Positions 39,425 to 48,167 of a stretch of DNA of 64,000 bases are shown one piece after another. The notes under the pieces were generated by a model. It saw nothing but the letters and a program-made list of their open reading frames with translations. It was not told where the DNA came from and made no database searches. Location of the stretch: contig NC_007677.1 of assembly GCF_000013045.1 (NCBI RefSeq), positions 1,054,001 to 1,118,000 on the forward strand. The letters are read 5' to 3'. The position numbers and the translations under genes were made by a program. Every line of letters starts with the position of its first letter. The first letter of the stretch is position 1. The DNA is from Salinibacter ruber DSM 13855. GTDB taxonomy: Bacteria > Bacteroidota > Rhodothermia > Rhodothermales > Salinibacteraceae.

Positions 39425-42190
39425 ATGCCGTTCCCGCTCCGCCGCCTCTCGATCGTGCTCGCCGTCCTGTTCGTGGCGGGCCCCGCCGGGGCCCAGCCCA
39501 CCGACCTGACGCCGGAGCGCTTCTCGTTTGACCCGGACCTCGCCTACGACAGCAGCATCCCCGCGCCCGAGGACGCGCTCGGCTACGAAATGGGCACGCA
39601 GTTTACCCTCCACGCCGACGCGGTGGACTACCTGCGCACGCTGGCCGGCGCGTCCGACCGGGTTCGGATGGGCACCTACGGCGAGACCTACGAGGACCGC
39701 ACGCTGCCCTATCTTGTCGTTACGAGCGCACAAAACCAGGGGCGTCTCGATCAGCTCAAGCGCAACAGCCGGCGCCTTTCGGACCCGGCGAGCCTGTCGG
39801 CGTCGGCCCGAGACCGGCTTCTCCAGAACCAGCCGGTGTTCGTCTCCTACAGCTACAACATCCACGGCAACGAGCCGGCCTCGACCGAGGCGGCCCTGCA
39901 GGTGGCCTATCGCCTCGCCGCGGCGCGGGACGACCGCACCCGGGCGCTCCTGCAAGACGCGGTCGTGATCATGTACCCGACCGTCAACCCCGACGGCCGC
40001 GACCGCTACGTCTACTGGGCCCGCTCGATGCAACGGGCGCAGGTGGCCACCGAGCCGGCCGACATCGTCCACGACGAGCCGTGGCCGCAGGGGCGGACCA
40101 ATCACTACTGGTTCGACCTCAACCGCGACTGGGTGTGGAACGTGCACCCCGAGATGGAGGGCCTGACCGGCGTGTACCAGGAGTTCATGCCGCAGGTGCA
40201 CGCCGACTACCACGAGCAGGGATACAACGACCACTACTTCACCATGCCCGGCACCACGCCGCGCAACCCGATCCTGCCGGACCGCTACGTGGCCTGGGCC
40301 GACACCTTCGGGCGCGCCAACATTGAGGCGTTCGACCAGAACCAGGTCGCCTACTTCACCCGCGAGGCGTTCGACTTCTTCTACCCCAGCTACGGATCGT
40401 CCTACCCTAGCGTGATGGGGGGCATCGGCATGCTGACCGAGCAGGCCGGCATCGGGGCGGGGCGGGCCGTCGAGAACAACGACGGCTACACGCTCACCTT
40501 CCGCCAGCGCGTGCACGACCACTACGCCACCTCGCTGGCGACGATCGAGGCGTCCGTCCAGAACCGGCGGGCACTTCTAGAATATGACCTCAATGCCCAC
40601 TCGCAGGCAAGCAACACGATCGAGACCGCCGCCTACGTCTTTCCCGACGACCGGGGAACCGGCTACCTCTACGACGTGCTCGACATGCTCCGCCACCACG
40701 GCGTCGAGGTGGCGCGGACGACGGAAGCCACCCGCCTCGACAATGCGCTCGACTACCGCACCGGCGAGCGAGCGGATCGTCGGGTGGAGGCCGGGGCGTA
40801 CGTCGTGCCCACCGACCAGCCGCGCCACCTTTTCGTGAACACGCTCCTGCAGCGCCAGGTGGCGTTTCAGGACTCGGTCATGTACGACATGTCCACGTGG
40901 TCGGCCCCGCTGGCCTACAACCTGGAGGCGTACAGCACGCGCGAGTCGGTCGGGGCCGAAACGGAGGTCGTAGAGACGGCCCCCACGCCGGACAGCGGCG
41001 TCACGAATCCCGATGCGCGGTACGCATTCGTCGTGGAGTGGAACCAACGGCATGCCCCGCGCGCCCTGTCGGCGCTCTGGGAGGCCGGGTACCGGGTGCG
41101 GGCGGCCCACGAGCCGTTCAGCACCGGGCCCCGATCGTTCGGGGCCGGCTCCCTCGTCGTTCTTTTGGGGCGCAATCCGGACCACGACGACCCGGCGGCC
41201 GACATGCGGCGCATCGCGTCGGAGGCCGGCGTTGAGATCGTCGGGCTGGATACCGGTCGCATGGCGGAGGGACCCGACCTGGGGTCGGCCGACAATGCCC
41301 CGGTGAAGCCCCCCGAGGTGGGCATGCTCGTCGACCAGCCCTTCTCCACCTACACGAGCGGACAGATCTGGTACCTGTTCGACCAGGAGACCGAGCTGCC
41401 CATCACCCGCATCCGAACGTCCAACCTGGAGGAGTCGGCCACCGGGGAGGGGCGGTACGCCCGCTACGGGAAGGCCTCCCTCGACGCGCTCGACGTGCTC
41501 ATCCTGCCCGGCGGCTACGGGCTCGACGCGGTCTTCGACTCCACCCGCGTCGACGCCCTGCGTGAGTGGGTGCGCGACGGCGGTACGCTCGTCGGCACCG
41601 AAGAGAGTGCCCGGTTCCTGACGGCGGACGGATCCGGCCTTACGGGCGTGGAGGCACTGCCGGACACGACCGATAGTCCCATCGGGCCGTACACCTCGTA
41701 CGCGGCGCGGGACGATTCAAGCGGGCTCGACTATGTGCCCGGCGCGGCCCTCACCGGCCGCCTCGACGCCACCCATCCGCTCACCTACGGGATTGGGGAC
41801 GCGGTCTACACGCTGAAATACGGCGTCTCTGGCCTGGAGCCGAGCCCAGACCTCCAGACGGCCGGCCACTACGCGAGGGACACCGAGGAGCTGCTCGTGA
41901 GCGGCTACGCTTCGCAGGCGAACCTGCAACAGATGGCGGGCAAGTCCTTTGCCGGCACGGTCGCGATGGGGGACGGGCGGGTCGTCTTCCTCGTCGACAA
42001 TACGCAATGCCAATCAGGGGTTGAGATAAACCACGTCGCCGCAAGCGGCTTGAAGAAAGGTGCAACCAACATCTTTCTGATAAGCCGCCCTTGGCGACAT
42101 GGACACTACCTCTACGCTCATTCGGATCTACCTGTTCATCTGTCAGCGCTACCGGGGACGGCTCGCCGAAGCGGCCCAGCGGCAGAGTAA
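39425..42190 (+). CDS. M14-family zinc carboxypeptidase, 3' end replaced by IS insertion
   Basis: Secreted metallopeptidase. The signal peptide (MPFPLRRLSIVLAVLFVAGPAGAQ) is followed by an M14 catalytic domain with zinc ligands in YNIHGNEPASTE (HxxE) and a downstream HADYHEQGYNDHYF. There is also a large C-terminal region with a glutamine-amidotransferase-like stretch (DVLILPGGYGLDAV). Residues 1-860 are native. At 42007 the reading frame enters an IS element and continues for 61 foreign residues to 42190, overlapping the transposase. The lost native tail (25 residues) is found intact beyond the element at 43005-43080; the undisrupted protein would be 885 residues. The catalytic part is complete, so activity may survive. 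Confidence 0.88.
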   Translation: MPFPLRRLSIVLAVLFVAGPAGAQPTDLTPERFSFDPDLAYDSSIPAPEDALGYEMGTQFTLHADAVDYLRTLAGASDRVRMGTYGETYEDRTLPYLVVTSAQNQGRLDQLKRNSRRLSDPASLSASARDRLLQNQPVFVSYSYNIHGNEPASTEAALQVAYRLAAARDDRTRALLQDAVVIMYPTVNPDGRDRYVYWARSMQRAQVATEPADIVHDEPWPQGRTNHYWFDLNRDWVWNVHPEMEGLTGVYQEFMPQVHADYHEQGYNDHYFTMPGTTPRNPILPDRYVAWADTFGRANIEAFDQNQVAYFTREAFDFFYPSYGSSYPSVMGGIGMLTEQAGIGAGRAVENNDGYTLTFRQRVHDHYATSLATIEASVQNRRALLEYDLNAHSQASNTIETAAYVFPDDRGTGYLYDVLDMLRHHGVEVARTTEATRLDNALDYRTGERADRRVEAGAYVVPTDQPRHLFVNTLLQRQVAFQDSVMYDMSTWSAPLAYNLEAYSTRESVGAETEVVETAPTPDSGVTNPDARYAFVVEWNQRHAPRALSALWEAGYRVRAAHEPFSTGPRSFGAGSLVVLLGRNPDHDDPAADMRRIASEAGVEIVGLDTGRMAEGPDLGSADNAPVKPPEVGMLVDQPFSTYTSGQIWYLFDQETELPITRIRTSNLEESATGEGRYARYGKASLDALDVLILPGGYGLDAVFDSTRVDALREWVRDGGTLVGTEESARFLTADGSGLTGVEALPDTTDSPIGPYTSYAARDDSSGLDYVPGAALTGRLDATHPLTYGIGDAVYTLKYGVSGLEPSPDLQTAGHYARDTEELLVSGYASQANLQQMAGKSFAGTVAMGDGRVVFLVDNTQCQSGVEINHVAASGLKKGATNIFLISRPWRHGHYLYAHSDLPVHLSALPGTARRSGPAAE
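42007..42026 (+). repeat. Left terminal inverted repeat of the IS
   Basis: 20 bases beginning ATGCCAATCAGGGG. It pairs with the right end at 42980-42999 with a single mismatch at position 5. Confidence 0.92.
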
Positions 42191-42992
42191 CAACGACCAG
42201 CCGGATTTTACCGACGAGGAGGTGCTGACAATTTACGTCTTCGGACTCATCAAAAAGCGGACGACCATCAGCGAGATTCACAAGTACGTCGAGGACCACT
42301 TTTCGGAATGGTTTCCCGAACTGCCTTCCTATCAGAGCTACAACCGACGCCTGAATCGGCTGAGCGCCGTTTTTGCTCCGTTGGTTGAAGAAGCCCTCTC
42401 AGAAGTTGGTTGCGAAAAGATCCGCGACGGGAGGATTCGCATCGCCGATTCGATGCCGATTATGCTGGCGAAAGGGCAGCGGGCCTCTCAGGCAATGGTG
42501 GCCTCCGATCGACTCGCATCGGTCGGTTACTGCTCCTCGAAGGATACCTTCTATCACGGCGTGAAACTCCATCTTGTCGTGGAACGCAGATCTGAGGAGC
42601 TTCCAGTCCCGGAGCGGGCCGGGCTGACGCCTGGAAGCGAAAACGACCTTCGCGCTCTCCGGCGGGTATTGCCGTTCATCGAAGATGGAGTCCTTTGCGG
42701 AGATAAGGCCTACTGCGACGGGCCGCTCAAAGAGCGACTTGCCGAAGACCAGAACCTCGATCTACTGACTCCGGTCAAGAGGGAAAAAGGCCAGAAGACC
42801 CTTCCAGCGGCAGATAAGCTGTTTTCCGAGGCTGTAAGTCGGCTTCGGCAGCCGATCGAGTCGCTTTTCAACTGGATCAACGAGAAAACCGGCATTCAGC
42901 GGGCCTCGAAGGTGCGTTCTTACCGGGGACTGTTGGTTCACGCGTTTGGTCGGCTCGCCGCCGCGATGCTCCTTCTCGCTCTCAACCCCTGA
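42099..42992 (+). CDS. DDE transposase, IS982-like
   Basis: 297-residue transposase filling the IS. The probable DDE triad is Asp117 (RIADSMPI), Asp202 (LCGDKAYCDG) and Glu254 (QPIESLFNWINEKTG). The N-terminal part has LPSYQSYNRRLNRL, resembling IS982-family enzymes, and GVKLHLVV plus LTPGSENDLRAL fit the same group; an IS4/IS5-superfamily relative cannot be excluded. The gene appears intact. Its 5' end overlaps the tail of the disrupted peptidase frame. Confidence 0.88.
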   Translation: MDTTSTLIRIYLFICQRYRGRLAEAAQRQSNNDQPDFTDEEVLTIYVFGLIKKRTTISEIHKYVEDHFSEWFPELPSYQSYNRRLNRLSAVFAPLVEEALSEVGCEKIRDGRIRIADSMPIMLAKGQRASQAMVASDRLASVGYCSSKDTFYHGVKLHLVVERRSEELPVPERAGLTPGSENDLRALRRVLPFIEDGVLCGDKAYCDGPLKERLAEDQNLDLLTPVKREKGQKTLPAADKLFSEAVSRLRQPIESLFNWINEKTGIQRASKVRSYRGLLVHAFGRLAAAMLLLALNP

Positions 42993-42999
42993 TTCGCAT
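42980..42999 (-). repeat. Right terminal inverted repeat of the IS
   Basis: Mirror image of 42007-42026. It includes the transposase stop codon (TGA at 42990). Confidence 0.92.
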
Positions 43000-43004
43000 A
43001 CGCA

Positions 43005-43080
43005 GTACCGCATGTTCTGGCGCGGCCCGAGCCGCATGATGCAGAACGCCGTGATGCTCGTGCCGGGACTGGTGGACTGA
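43005..43080 (+). pseudogene. Detached 3' end of the M14 carboxypeptidase gene
   Basis: Joined to 42006 after removal of the IS and one target copy, the codons read on in frame as YRMFWRGPSRMMQNAVMLVP and end GLVD-stop at 43080. This proves where the gene was split. Confidence 0.9.
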
Positions 43081-43119
43081 AAGGGCATGGAGGGGCCGGG
43101 ATGGCCCCTGAGGGCCGGC

Positions 43120-43503
43120 CTACCCGGCCGGCAAGGCGTCCTCGATGGTGTCCACCAGCCGGTCCCGAGTGAAGGGCCTGCCGACATACTCGTCGAACCC
43201 CTCCTGGAGAAAGTCGTCCCGGTCCCCAGGCATGGCGAAGGCCGTGACCGCGACGGCCGGAATGTCGTCGATGTGTTCCCGGCTCCGGATCGTGTGGAGG
43301 AGCTCTACCCCCCCGTCTTTCTCGCTGAGGTTGATGTCCAGGAGGAGAAGATCGAACGAGTTCGTCGCGATGTGGTCGAGCGCCTCCTCCACGTTCGGGA
43401 CGACGGTAACGTCGTATTCGCCTTGTAGCGTGTGCTCCAAAAGGAGACGGGTGTCCGGGTTGTCCTCGACCGACAAGATCCGCGGGGGATCGGATGTGTT
43501 CAT
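43120..43503 (-). CDS. Single-domain response regulator
   Basis: 127-residue receiver domain without output domain. The acidic pair is in ILSVEDNPDT, the phospho-acceptor is Asp56 (LLLLDINLS), the conserved Ser/Thr position is AVTAFAM, and a Pro follows at GRPFTRD. The expected Lys before that Pro is replaced by Arg (VGRP instead of VKP), which is unusual. The start MNTSDPPRILSVED at 43503 is preferred over an ATG 18 bases upstream. No kinase is adjacent, so it may serve one of the orphan kinases of the region. Confidence 0.9.
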   Translation of the reverse strand: MNTSDPPRILSVEDNPDTRLLLEHTLQGEYDVTVVPNVEEALDHIATNSFDLLLLDINLSEKDGGVELLHTIRSREHIDDIPAVAVTAFAMPGDRDDFLQEGFDEYVGRPFTRDRLVDTIEDALPAG

Positions 43504-43521
43504 GAAATGACTGCGGCCCAA

Positions 43522-44229
43522 CCTTATGAAATGTAAAATCTATAGGACGCAATATATGATCTACGGGAATCGTTCCATCCCTCATATGCTCATAACGTTG
43601 GGGGTCGGTCTGGGAAAATAATCCCCTGAACAAAATGAGAACTGAAAGAAGGGGCGTCGCATCCGCAGGGGGAAAGCCGCTAGGCCGAAGAAGAGGCGTC
43701 GGAAAACCGGAGGGGGAAGCACGGTTTTGCCCTCTGGGCATTCACCTCGATCGTACCGATGGGCCCAGTCCGATACCCCGATTCGTGCTTGCGGACACCT
43801 GCTTGAACGCCTTGAAGAGGGCTGGCACTCGCTCCGGGCCCGTGCCGATGCCGGTGGGCGCGGCTCCCGGCACCGCATCCTGATTGTGTGTCCCGCGAAC
43901 CTCGATGCGGGCCCCTCAGGGAGGCTTGATTGCACTGTCCAGTAAACTGCGACGGATGCGGTGCAGGTCATCTCCGTTTCAATGGCCCCACACCGGCGTG
44001 CCTGGCGCGTGCGTTCCGCAGGACGCACGGTCGCGAGCATGGCGGGCTTGAGCTGGCCTCTCCGGCCCGGTCCTCGACGCACTGCCCGAGGGGGGGCAGA
44101 ATCTCCGACCGTGTGTCCGGGACGCAATACTCGAGGTCCTCGTCCACGTCCGGGGCCGTGTCGGGGGCCGTTCGTGGATTCGGCAGCCGCCTCGGGCCAC
44201 GCCATTGCGTCGGTAGCGGGGCCCCGACC
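43522..44229. other. About 0.7 kb without an intact gene
   Basis: The first 60 bases are AT-rich and probably hold the response-regulator promoter. Fragments such as HLLERLEEGWHSLRARADAGG (plus strand, about 43796-43860) and LDALPEGGQNLRP (plus strand, about 44074-44114) read like protein but sit in different frames and are closed by stops. A decayed gene is possible; I could not identify its family. Confidence 0.4.
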
Positions 44230-44907
44230 TCACTCCCAGAATAGCTCTTTTAGGTCGTCCACGGCGTCGGGACGGGTGGCGATCATGTACTGGCGGCCGG
44301 CCTCGATCACCATGTCCCCATCGGCCAGGTCTTCGGTCCCGAGGTCCGTGATGACGGTGGCCTTCGTGGGCAGGTCGAGTTCCTCGAGCGATCTGCCGAC
44401 GGCCGGGGCGCCGGGCTTCGCCTCAATCTCGACAAGTTCAAACCGGGTTGAGAGATCGGTAATGGGCTGAACCGGGGCCCCGAACACCCGGCCGACCGCG
44501 ACGCGCGCCCCAGCACGCTCGGGAAAGACGAACGCCTCCACGCCGTCGGGATTGCCAGTGGCAGCGGGGGGGCGGTGGCTCCGGGCCACGCAGCGGGTAT
44601 CCGGCGCAAAATTTGCCGCCTGCTGGCAGATGGCAACATTCGTCGTTTCGTCGTCGGTCAGGGCGAGGAAGACGTCCGCTTCCCGGATGTTGACAGAAGT
44701 GAGAGTCTCTGCCTCTGTCGCGTCCCCCTGTACGAACGTGACGTCCTCGCGCCGCCCCGAGTGCACCCGGGTGATGCGCGGGTCCTGTTCGATAATCGTG
44801 ACCCGGTGGCCGTACGCGGTCATGAGCGTGGCCGTCTCCCGCCCCACTCGCCCCCCGCCTGCGATGATCACATTGAGGGTGTGCTCCCGGTAGTGCGATA
44901 CGCCCAT
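44230..44907 (-). CDS. trkA: TrkA-family potassium-uptake regulator (TrkA-N / TrkA-C)
   Basis: 225-residue RCK protein that would gate a potassium channel or Trk transporter at the inner membrane. Rossmann motif VIIAGGGRVGRETATLM, ligand-binding acidic end of beta-2 (VTIIEQDP), FVQGDATEAETL, and a C-terminal TrkA-C domain (about 140-222, FELVEIEAKPGAPAVGRSLEEL). It is a single-copy unit (half the size of E. coli TrkA). No channel gene is adjacent. Potassium control matters for a salt-in halophile (family knowledge). Confidence 0.9.
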   Translation of the reverse strand: MGVSHYREHTLNVIIAGGGRVGRETATLMTAYGHRVTIIEQDPRITRVHSGRREDVTFVQGDATEAETLTSVNIREADVFLALTDDETTNVAICQQAANFAPDTRCVARSHRPPAATGNPDGVEAFVFPERAGARVAVGRVFGAPVQPITDLSTRFELVEIEAKPGAPAVGRSLEELDLPTKATVITDLGTEDLADGDMVIEAGRQYMIATRPDAVDDLKELFWE

Positions 44908-45368
44908 GGCAGGTCGGTATGTGGACGTGAGCGGCCAATGAGTTGTGCTTGCCCCGTCTCCATCCCCTTCTTTCCCGTGTGGGGCCTTTGCGGGGGCTGC
45001 TCTCGTTGCCGTCAGGCTTGACTGGACGAGATTGGGGACCCGCTTCTAGCGCCTGGGGCGGTCGTGCGTCCAGTCCACGCTTGTCTCGAAAACACAGATA
45101 GACTTAACCGAACGCAGACAAGAAGAAAAAGAATTGAGGCCGTCCGTTCCGCCCCGCCGCAGACGTAACCCGCACCGCAAGATACGCGTCGCGTGTGGCT
45201 GGATCACGGCGGCACCCTGACCGGGGCAAGAGAGGACGCACGGACCGCTAACTGTGCCGTCTCCCGCGAACTCCGCTGTTGGATATGAGGAGGACGGGAA
45301 GAGACACAGCAGCCGTATGCAATTCGGGAAGGGAATCTCTGTCGATTCCAATGTCCCCGTGGGAATAG
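44908..45368. other. Gap between trkA and tRNA terminator, no gene seen
   Basis: An A-rich patch (about 45095-45140) stands out. Open frames on both strands lack coding character. Confidence 0.5.
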
Positions 45369-45399
45369 AAAAACCCGCCTCGGGAGCGACCAAGGCGGG
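45369..45399 (-). terminator. Rho-independent terminator of the tRNA transcript
   Basis: Minus-strand stem CCCGCCT / AGGCGGG (7 bp, perfect; plus positions 45374-45380 and 45393-45399) with a 12-base loop, followed by five T. It lies 21 bases past the tRNA 3' end. Confidence 0.85.
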
Positions 45400-45420
45400 A
45401 TTCGGAAGGGACAGTACCGG

Positions 45421-45494
45421 TAGCGTGGGAGGGATTTGAACCCTCGACCTCCGGGTTATGAATCCGACGCTCTAACCAACTGAGCTACCACGCC
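45421..45494 (-). tRNA. tRNA-Met (anticodon CAT)
   Basis: 74-nt cloverleaf on the minus strand. The acceptor GGCGTGG pairs with CCACGCT (one G-T pair). D arm GCTC/GAGC, anticodon loop TTCATAA with anticodon CAT, and T arm GAGGG-TTCAAAT-CCCTC complete it. The CCA end is not encoded. The elongator type is more likely than initiator because the anticodon stem lacks the three G-C pairs of initiators. A tRNA-Ile2 with modified CAT cannot be excluded without identity-element comparison. The anticodon stem has an A-C mismatch at its base next to the loop. Confidence 0.92.
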
Positions 45495-45581
45495 GCTAAG
45501 ACCACTGGTTTGTATGCCCGACTGCGCGTCGGGTGTTTCCGGCGTGCGGTGAAAAAGAAGTGGACGGCACCGCGTCCCTGT

Positions 45582-45800
45582 TTAGTTGAGGTGGTCGACG
45601 TGGCGGAGCGTCGCCGGGTCCATGAGGCGGTTGATCTCGTGGCGCAGCACGTCGCGCAGGTGCCAGCCGCTGGGCAGCTCGCCGTCCGAGACCTCCACGA
45701 ACAGCGTGATGCGTCCCCGCGTGGCCCGGAGGGCATGCTTGTCGGTGTGGGGGGCGTTGGGCCGGTACGCGTGAAATTGGAAACCACGATGAGAGTCCAC
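45582..45800 (-). CDS. Small hypothetical protein divergent from holB
   Basis: 72 residues from a GTG start at 45800; the same frame is open to an ATG at 45890. The stretch LRATRGRITLFVEVSDGELP followed by SGWHLRDVLRHEINRLMDP has balanced acidic/basic composition and GC-rich third positions like real genes here, unlike competing frames on either strand. No family recognised. Start and reality are moderately certain. Confidence 0.5.
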   Translation of the reverse strand: MDSHRGFQFHAYRPNAPHTDKHALRATRGRITLFVEVSDGELPSGWHLRDVLRHEINRLMDPATLRHVDHLN

Positions 45801-45983
45801 GGGGCGGAGGGGACGGGTGCACCATTGCGTGTGTGAGGATGCCGCCTCGTTCCACGGGGGCCATGCGGCTGTGTTCGGGGCCCTGTCCATGGGCGGGGGG
45901 CCGGTCTGGGGTTGTCCTCGTAGCCCCTGGGTCGTACGTTGTGTGTTCCAGTCATCCCCACACAGACGCCACACGCACGTCCG

Positions 45984-47171
45984 ATGGCCTGGAGTTCTGT
46001 TCTCGACCAGGAGCGGGTTGTTCAAACGCTGCGCCGGGCCCTCACCCAGGAGCGGGTGGCCCACGCCTATCTGTTGCACGGGCCCGACGGGGTGGGCAAG
46101 CGGGCCGTCGCCTACGAGATGGCCCGGGCCCTGCAGTGTCCCGAACAGGCCGACGAGGCCTGCGACGCGTGCCCGACCTGCCGCAAGACCCGGCGCATGG
46201 TCCACCCGGACGTGCACGTCAACCTGCCGCACCCCTGGAGCCAGGAGAAGGACCGTGACGAAGAAGACATGGGAAAGCGGATCCGCCGCCTCGGCGACAA
46301 CCCGTACGCGGCGATTGACTATGTGCGCCGCCCCTCGCTCGCCGACCCGTCCGAGACGTCGAACCAGCAGGTCTACTACCGCATCGACCAGGTGCGGCAG
46401 GACATCATCCAGCCCATGAGCCTGGCGCGGGGGGAAGGGGCGTACAAGGTCAACGTCCTCATCGACGCCGAGAAAATGCGGGAGGAGGCGGCCAACACGT
46501 TTCTGAAGCTGCTGGAGGAGCCGCCCCCGCAGACCGTCTTTTTGCTCACGACGAACCGACCCGAGCAGCTGCTGCCCACGATTTTGTCGCGGTGCCAGCA
46601 GCTGCGGTTCGACCCGCTCCTGCCGGAGACGATCGAGCAGGCCCTCGTCGACCGTGAGAACATGGCGCCGGACGAGGCCTCGATGCTCTCACGCATGGCG
46701 GACGGGTCCTACAGCCGGGCCCTTGAGCTGGCGGAGAACGACGCCCTGATGACCAGCCGCGAGCTGGTGCTCGACTACTTCCGGGCGGCCTACACGCAAA
46801 AGGTGGAGTCGCTCGACTCGTGCATTCAAGAACTGAAGAGCCAGGGCCGCGAGCGCGTGAAGAGTGTGCTTCGGCTTATGCTGCGCTGGATGCGCGATCT
46901 GCTCTTGTACCGCACGATGGGGGAGGAGGCCCCTCTGGTGAATGTGGACCAAAAGGAGGCCGTGGCCCGCTTCTGCAACAACCTGCCCGACGCCGACCTG
47001 GAGGGCATGGTGACGCTCGTGGAGGAGGCGATGGAACTGGCCGAGCGCAACGTGCGCGTCGCGCTGGTCCTCACGGCCCTTGCCCAGGGACTGGCCCGGG
47101 CGATGCGTGGGCAGGAGGTTGAGTCGTTGTACGTGCCGCTCTCCGAGGCCGAACGCCTAGCACCCGCCTAG
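45984..47171 (+). CDS. holB: DNA polymerase III delta-prime subunit
   Basis: 395-residue AAA+ clamp-loader subunit. Walker A LLHGPDGVGKR (about 31-40), a zinc-binding cluster Cys52, Cys60, Cys63, Cys66 (CPEQADEACDACPTC), EKMREEAANTFLKLLEEPP and the conserved arginine-finger-type segment ILSRCQQLRF. It loads the sliding clamp during replication. An insertion after the zinc site (about 75-130) is acidic and charged, as often seen in halophiles. The start MAWSSVLDQERVVQTLRRAL at 45984 matches the family; the frame opens 45 bases earlier. Confidence 0.93.
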   Translation: MAWSSVLDQERVVQTLRRALTQERVAHAYLLHGPDGVGKRAVAYEMARALQCPEQADEACDACPTCRKTRRMVHPDVHVNLPHPWSQEKDRDEEDMGKRIRRLGDNPYAAIDYVRRPSLADPSETSNQQVYYRIDQVRQDIIQPMSLARGEGAYKVNVLIDAEKMREEAANTFLKLLEEPPPQTVFLLTTNRPEQLLPTILSRCQQLRFDPLLPETIEQALVDRENMAPDEASMLSRMADGSYSRALELAENDALMTSRELVLDYFRAAYTQKVESLDSCIQELKSQGRERVKSVLRLMLRWMRDLLLYRTMGEEAPLVNVDQKEAVARFCNNLPDADLEGMVTLVEEAMELAERNVRVALVLTALAQGLARAMRGQEVESLYVPLSEAERLAPA

Positions 47172-47232
47172 AGTCCGAGTCCACCGACAGGGCGGGCCCG
47201 TTGATCCACTCGCCAATTGGCTTCTTGTTGTC

Positions 47233-48054
47233 ATGGGCCGTTCGTTCCGTATTTCTGTGCCGGTGCGCTGGGGGCCGGCGTTTGCGATGGCCCTAGCGGG
47301 GCTACTGCTGGGGAGCGCGCTTGCGTCGTCGGCGCGGGCCCAGTCTTCCGACGCGGCCAAGCCGGAGCTTGAGGACGCCCTCGCAGTGGTTGACAGCCTC
47401 CGTAGAGCGGGCGCCTTCCCGGCCGCGCAGGAGCGCCTGCAGTCGCTGCGCGAGCAGCACCCCGAACGGGTCCCGGTGCTGTGGCGCCTCGTCTACACCT
47501 ACGCCGACCTCGGACAGTCCACCGACGAGGAGAACGTGCGGGCGCAGTACTACAACAATGCGCTCAACGTGGCGAAGGCCGGCCTGGCGGCGGACTCGAC
47601 CAGCGCCCGGGCCCACCTCGCAATGGCGGTGGCCCAGGGGCGGGCGGCCCTGGATGCCGGCACCCGCGAGCGCATCGAACGGTCCCGCGCGGTCAAGCGC
47701 CACGCGGACCGGGCCCTCGCCATCGACTCGACGCTCGACGGGGCCTACCACACGCGGGGCCGCTGGCACCGCGAGGTGGAAGACATCGGGTTCGTCCAGC
47801 GGGCCATCGTCAAGACCGTGTACGGCGGGCTGCCCGAGTCCTCGATCGACCAGGCCGTGCGGGACTTTCGGCGCGCCCTGGAGCTCCGGGACCGGATTTT
47901 CCACCACCTGGAGCTCGGCAAGACCTACCTGCAGATGGACCGGCCGGACGCGGCGCGGCGCGAGCTGCGGGCGGTCCTCGACATGCCGGCCGAGGAGCCC
48001 TTCGACCCGCGGTACAAGGACGAGGCCCGCCGGCTGCTCGACGACCTCGACTAG
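47233..48054 (+). CDS. Exported TPR-repeat protein
   Basis: 273 residues. The signal peptide (about 1-36, FAMALAGLLLGSALASSARAQ) is followed by helical TPR-like repeats: ALAVVDSLRRAGAFPAAQERL, ARAHLAMAVAQGRAALDAG, and FHHLELGKTYLQMDRPDAA near the end. It resembles RMD/FAM82-like TPR proteins of bacteria. A protein-protein scaffold in the periplasm is likely. It ends 113 bases before the vWA gene, possibly a separate unit. Confidence 0.8.
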   Translation: MGRSFRISVPVRWGPAFAMALAGLLLGSALASSARAQSSDAAKPELEDALAVVDSLRRAGAFPAAQERLQSLREQHPERVPVLWRLVYTYADLGQSTDEENVRAQYYNNALNVAKAGLAADSTSARAHLAMAVAQGRAALDAGTRERIERSRAVKRHADRALAIDSTLDGAYHTRGRWHREVEDIGFVQRAIVKTVYGGLPESSIDQAVRDFRRALELRDRIFHHLELGKTYLQMDRPDAARRELRAVLDMPAEEPFDPRYKDEARRLLDDLD

Positions 48055-48167
48055 AGGCCATCGGGCGTTTTTACATCGAGCGTTTTTAACAGTGCGTCCG
48101 GAACGTCGGCAGGGGCGGTCGATGCCACTTCTGAGCCGTTGCCTGCGTCGCCCAATCGCCCGCCTGC

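Larger units (their letters stand above)
42007..42999 (+). mobile_element. Complete 993-bp insertion sequence, IS982-like
   Basis: Bounded by 20-bp terminal inverted repeats with one mismatch and flanked by a direct repeat of the target (ACGCA at 42002-42006 and 43000-43004, extendable to ATACGCA). It carries one transposase gene whose stop codon lies inside the right terminal repeat. The element looks recent: ends, duplication and gene are all intact. Family assignment rests on transposase look only. Confidence 0.92.

Noticed and set aside
38867-40522. A 551-codon minus-strand frame over the unknown protein and the peptidase.
   Set aside because: Antisense to two genes with better coding signals and a signal peptide.
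35797-43080. Accessory-looking zone considered as a phage-defence island.
   Set aside because: No nuclease, helicase, reverse transcriptase, TIR or restriction-modification genes; it contains metabolic, secreted and IS genes only.
43582-44205. A 207-codon minus-strand frame upstream of the response regulator.
   Set aside because: Arg/Pro/Ser-rich with no domain; the region looks decayed rather than coding on this strand.
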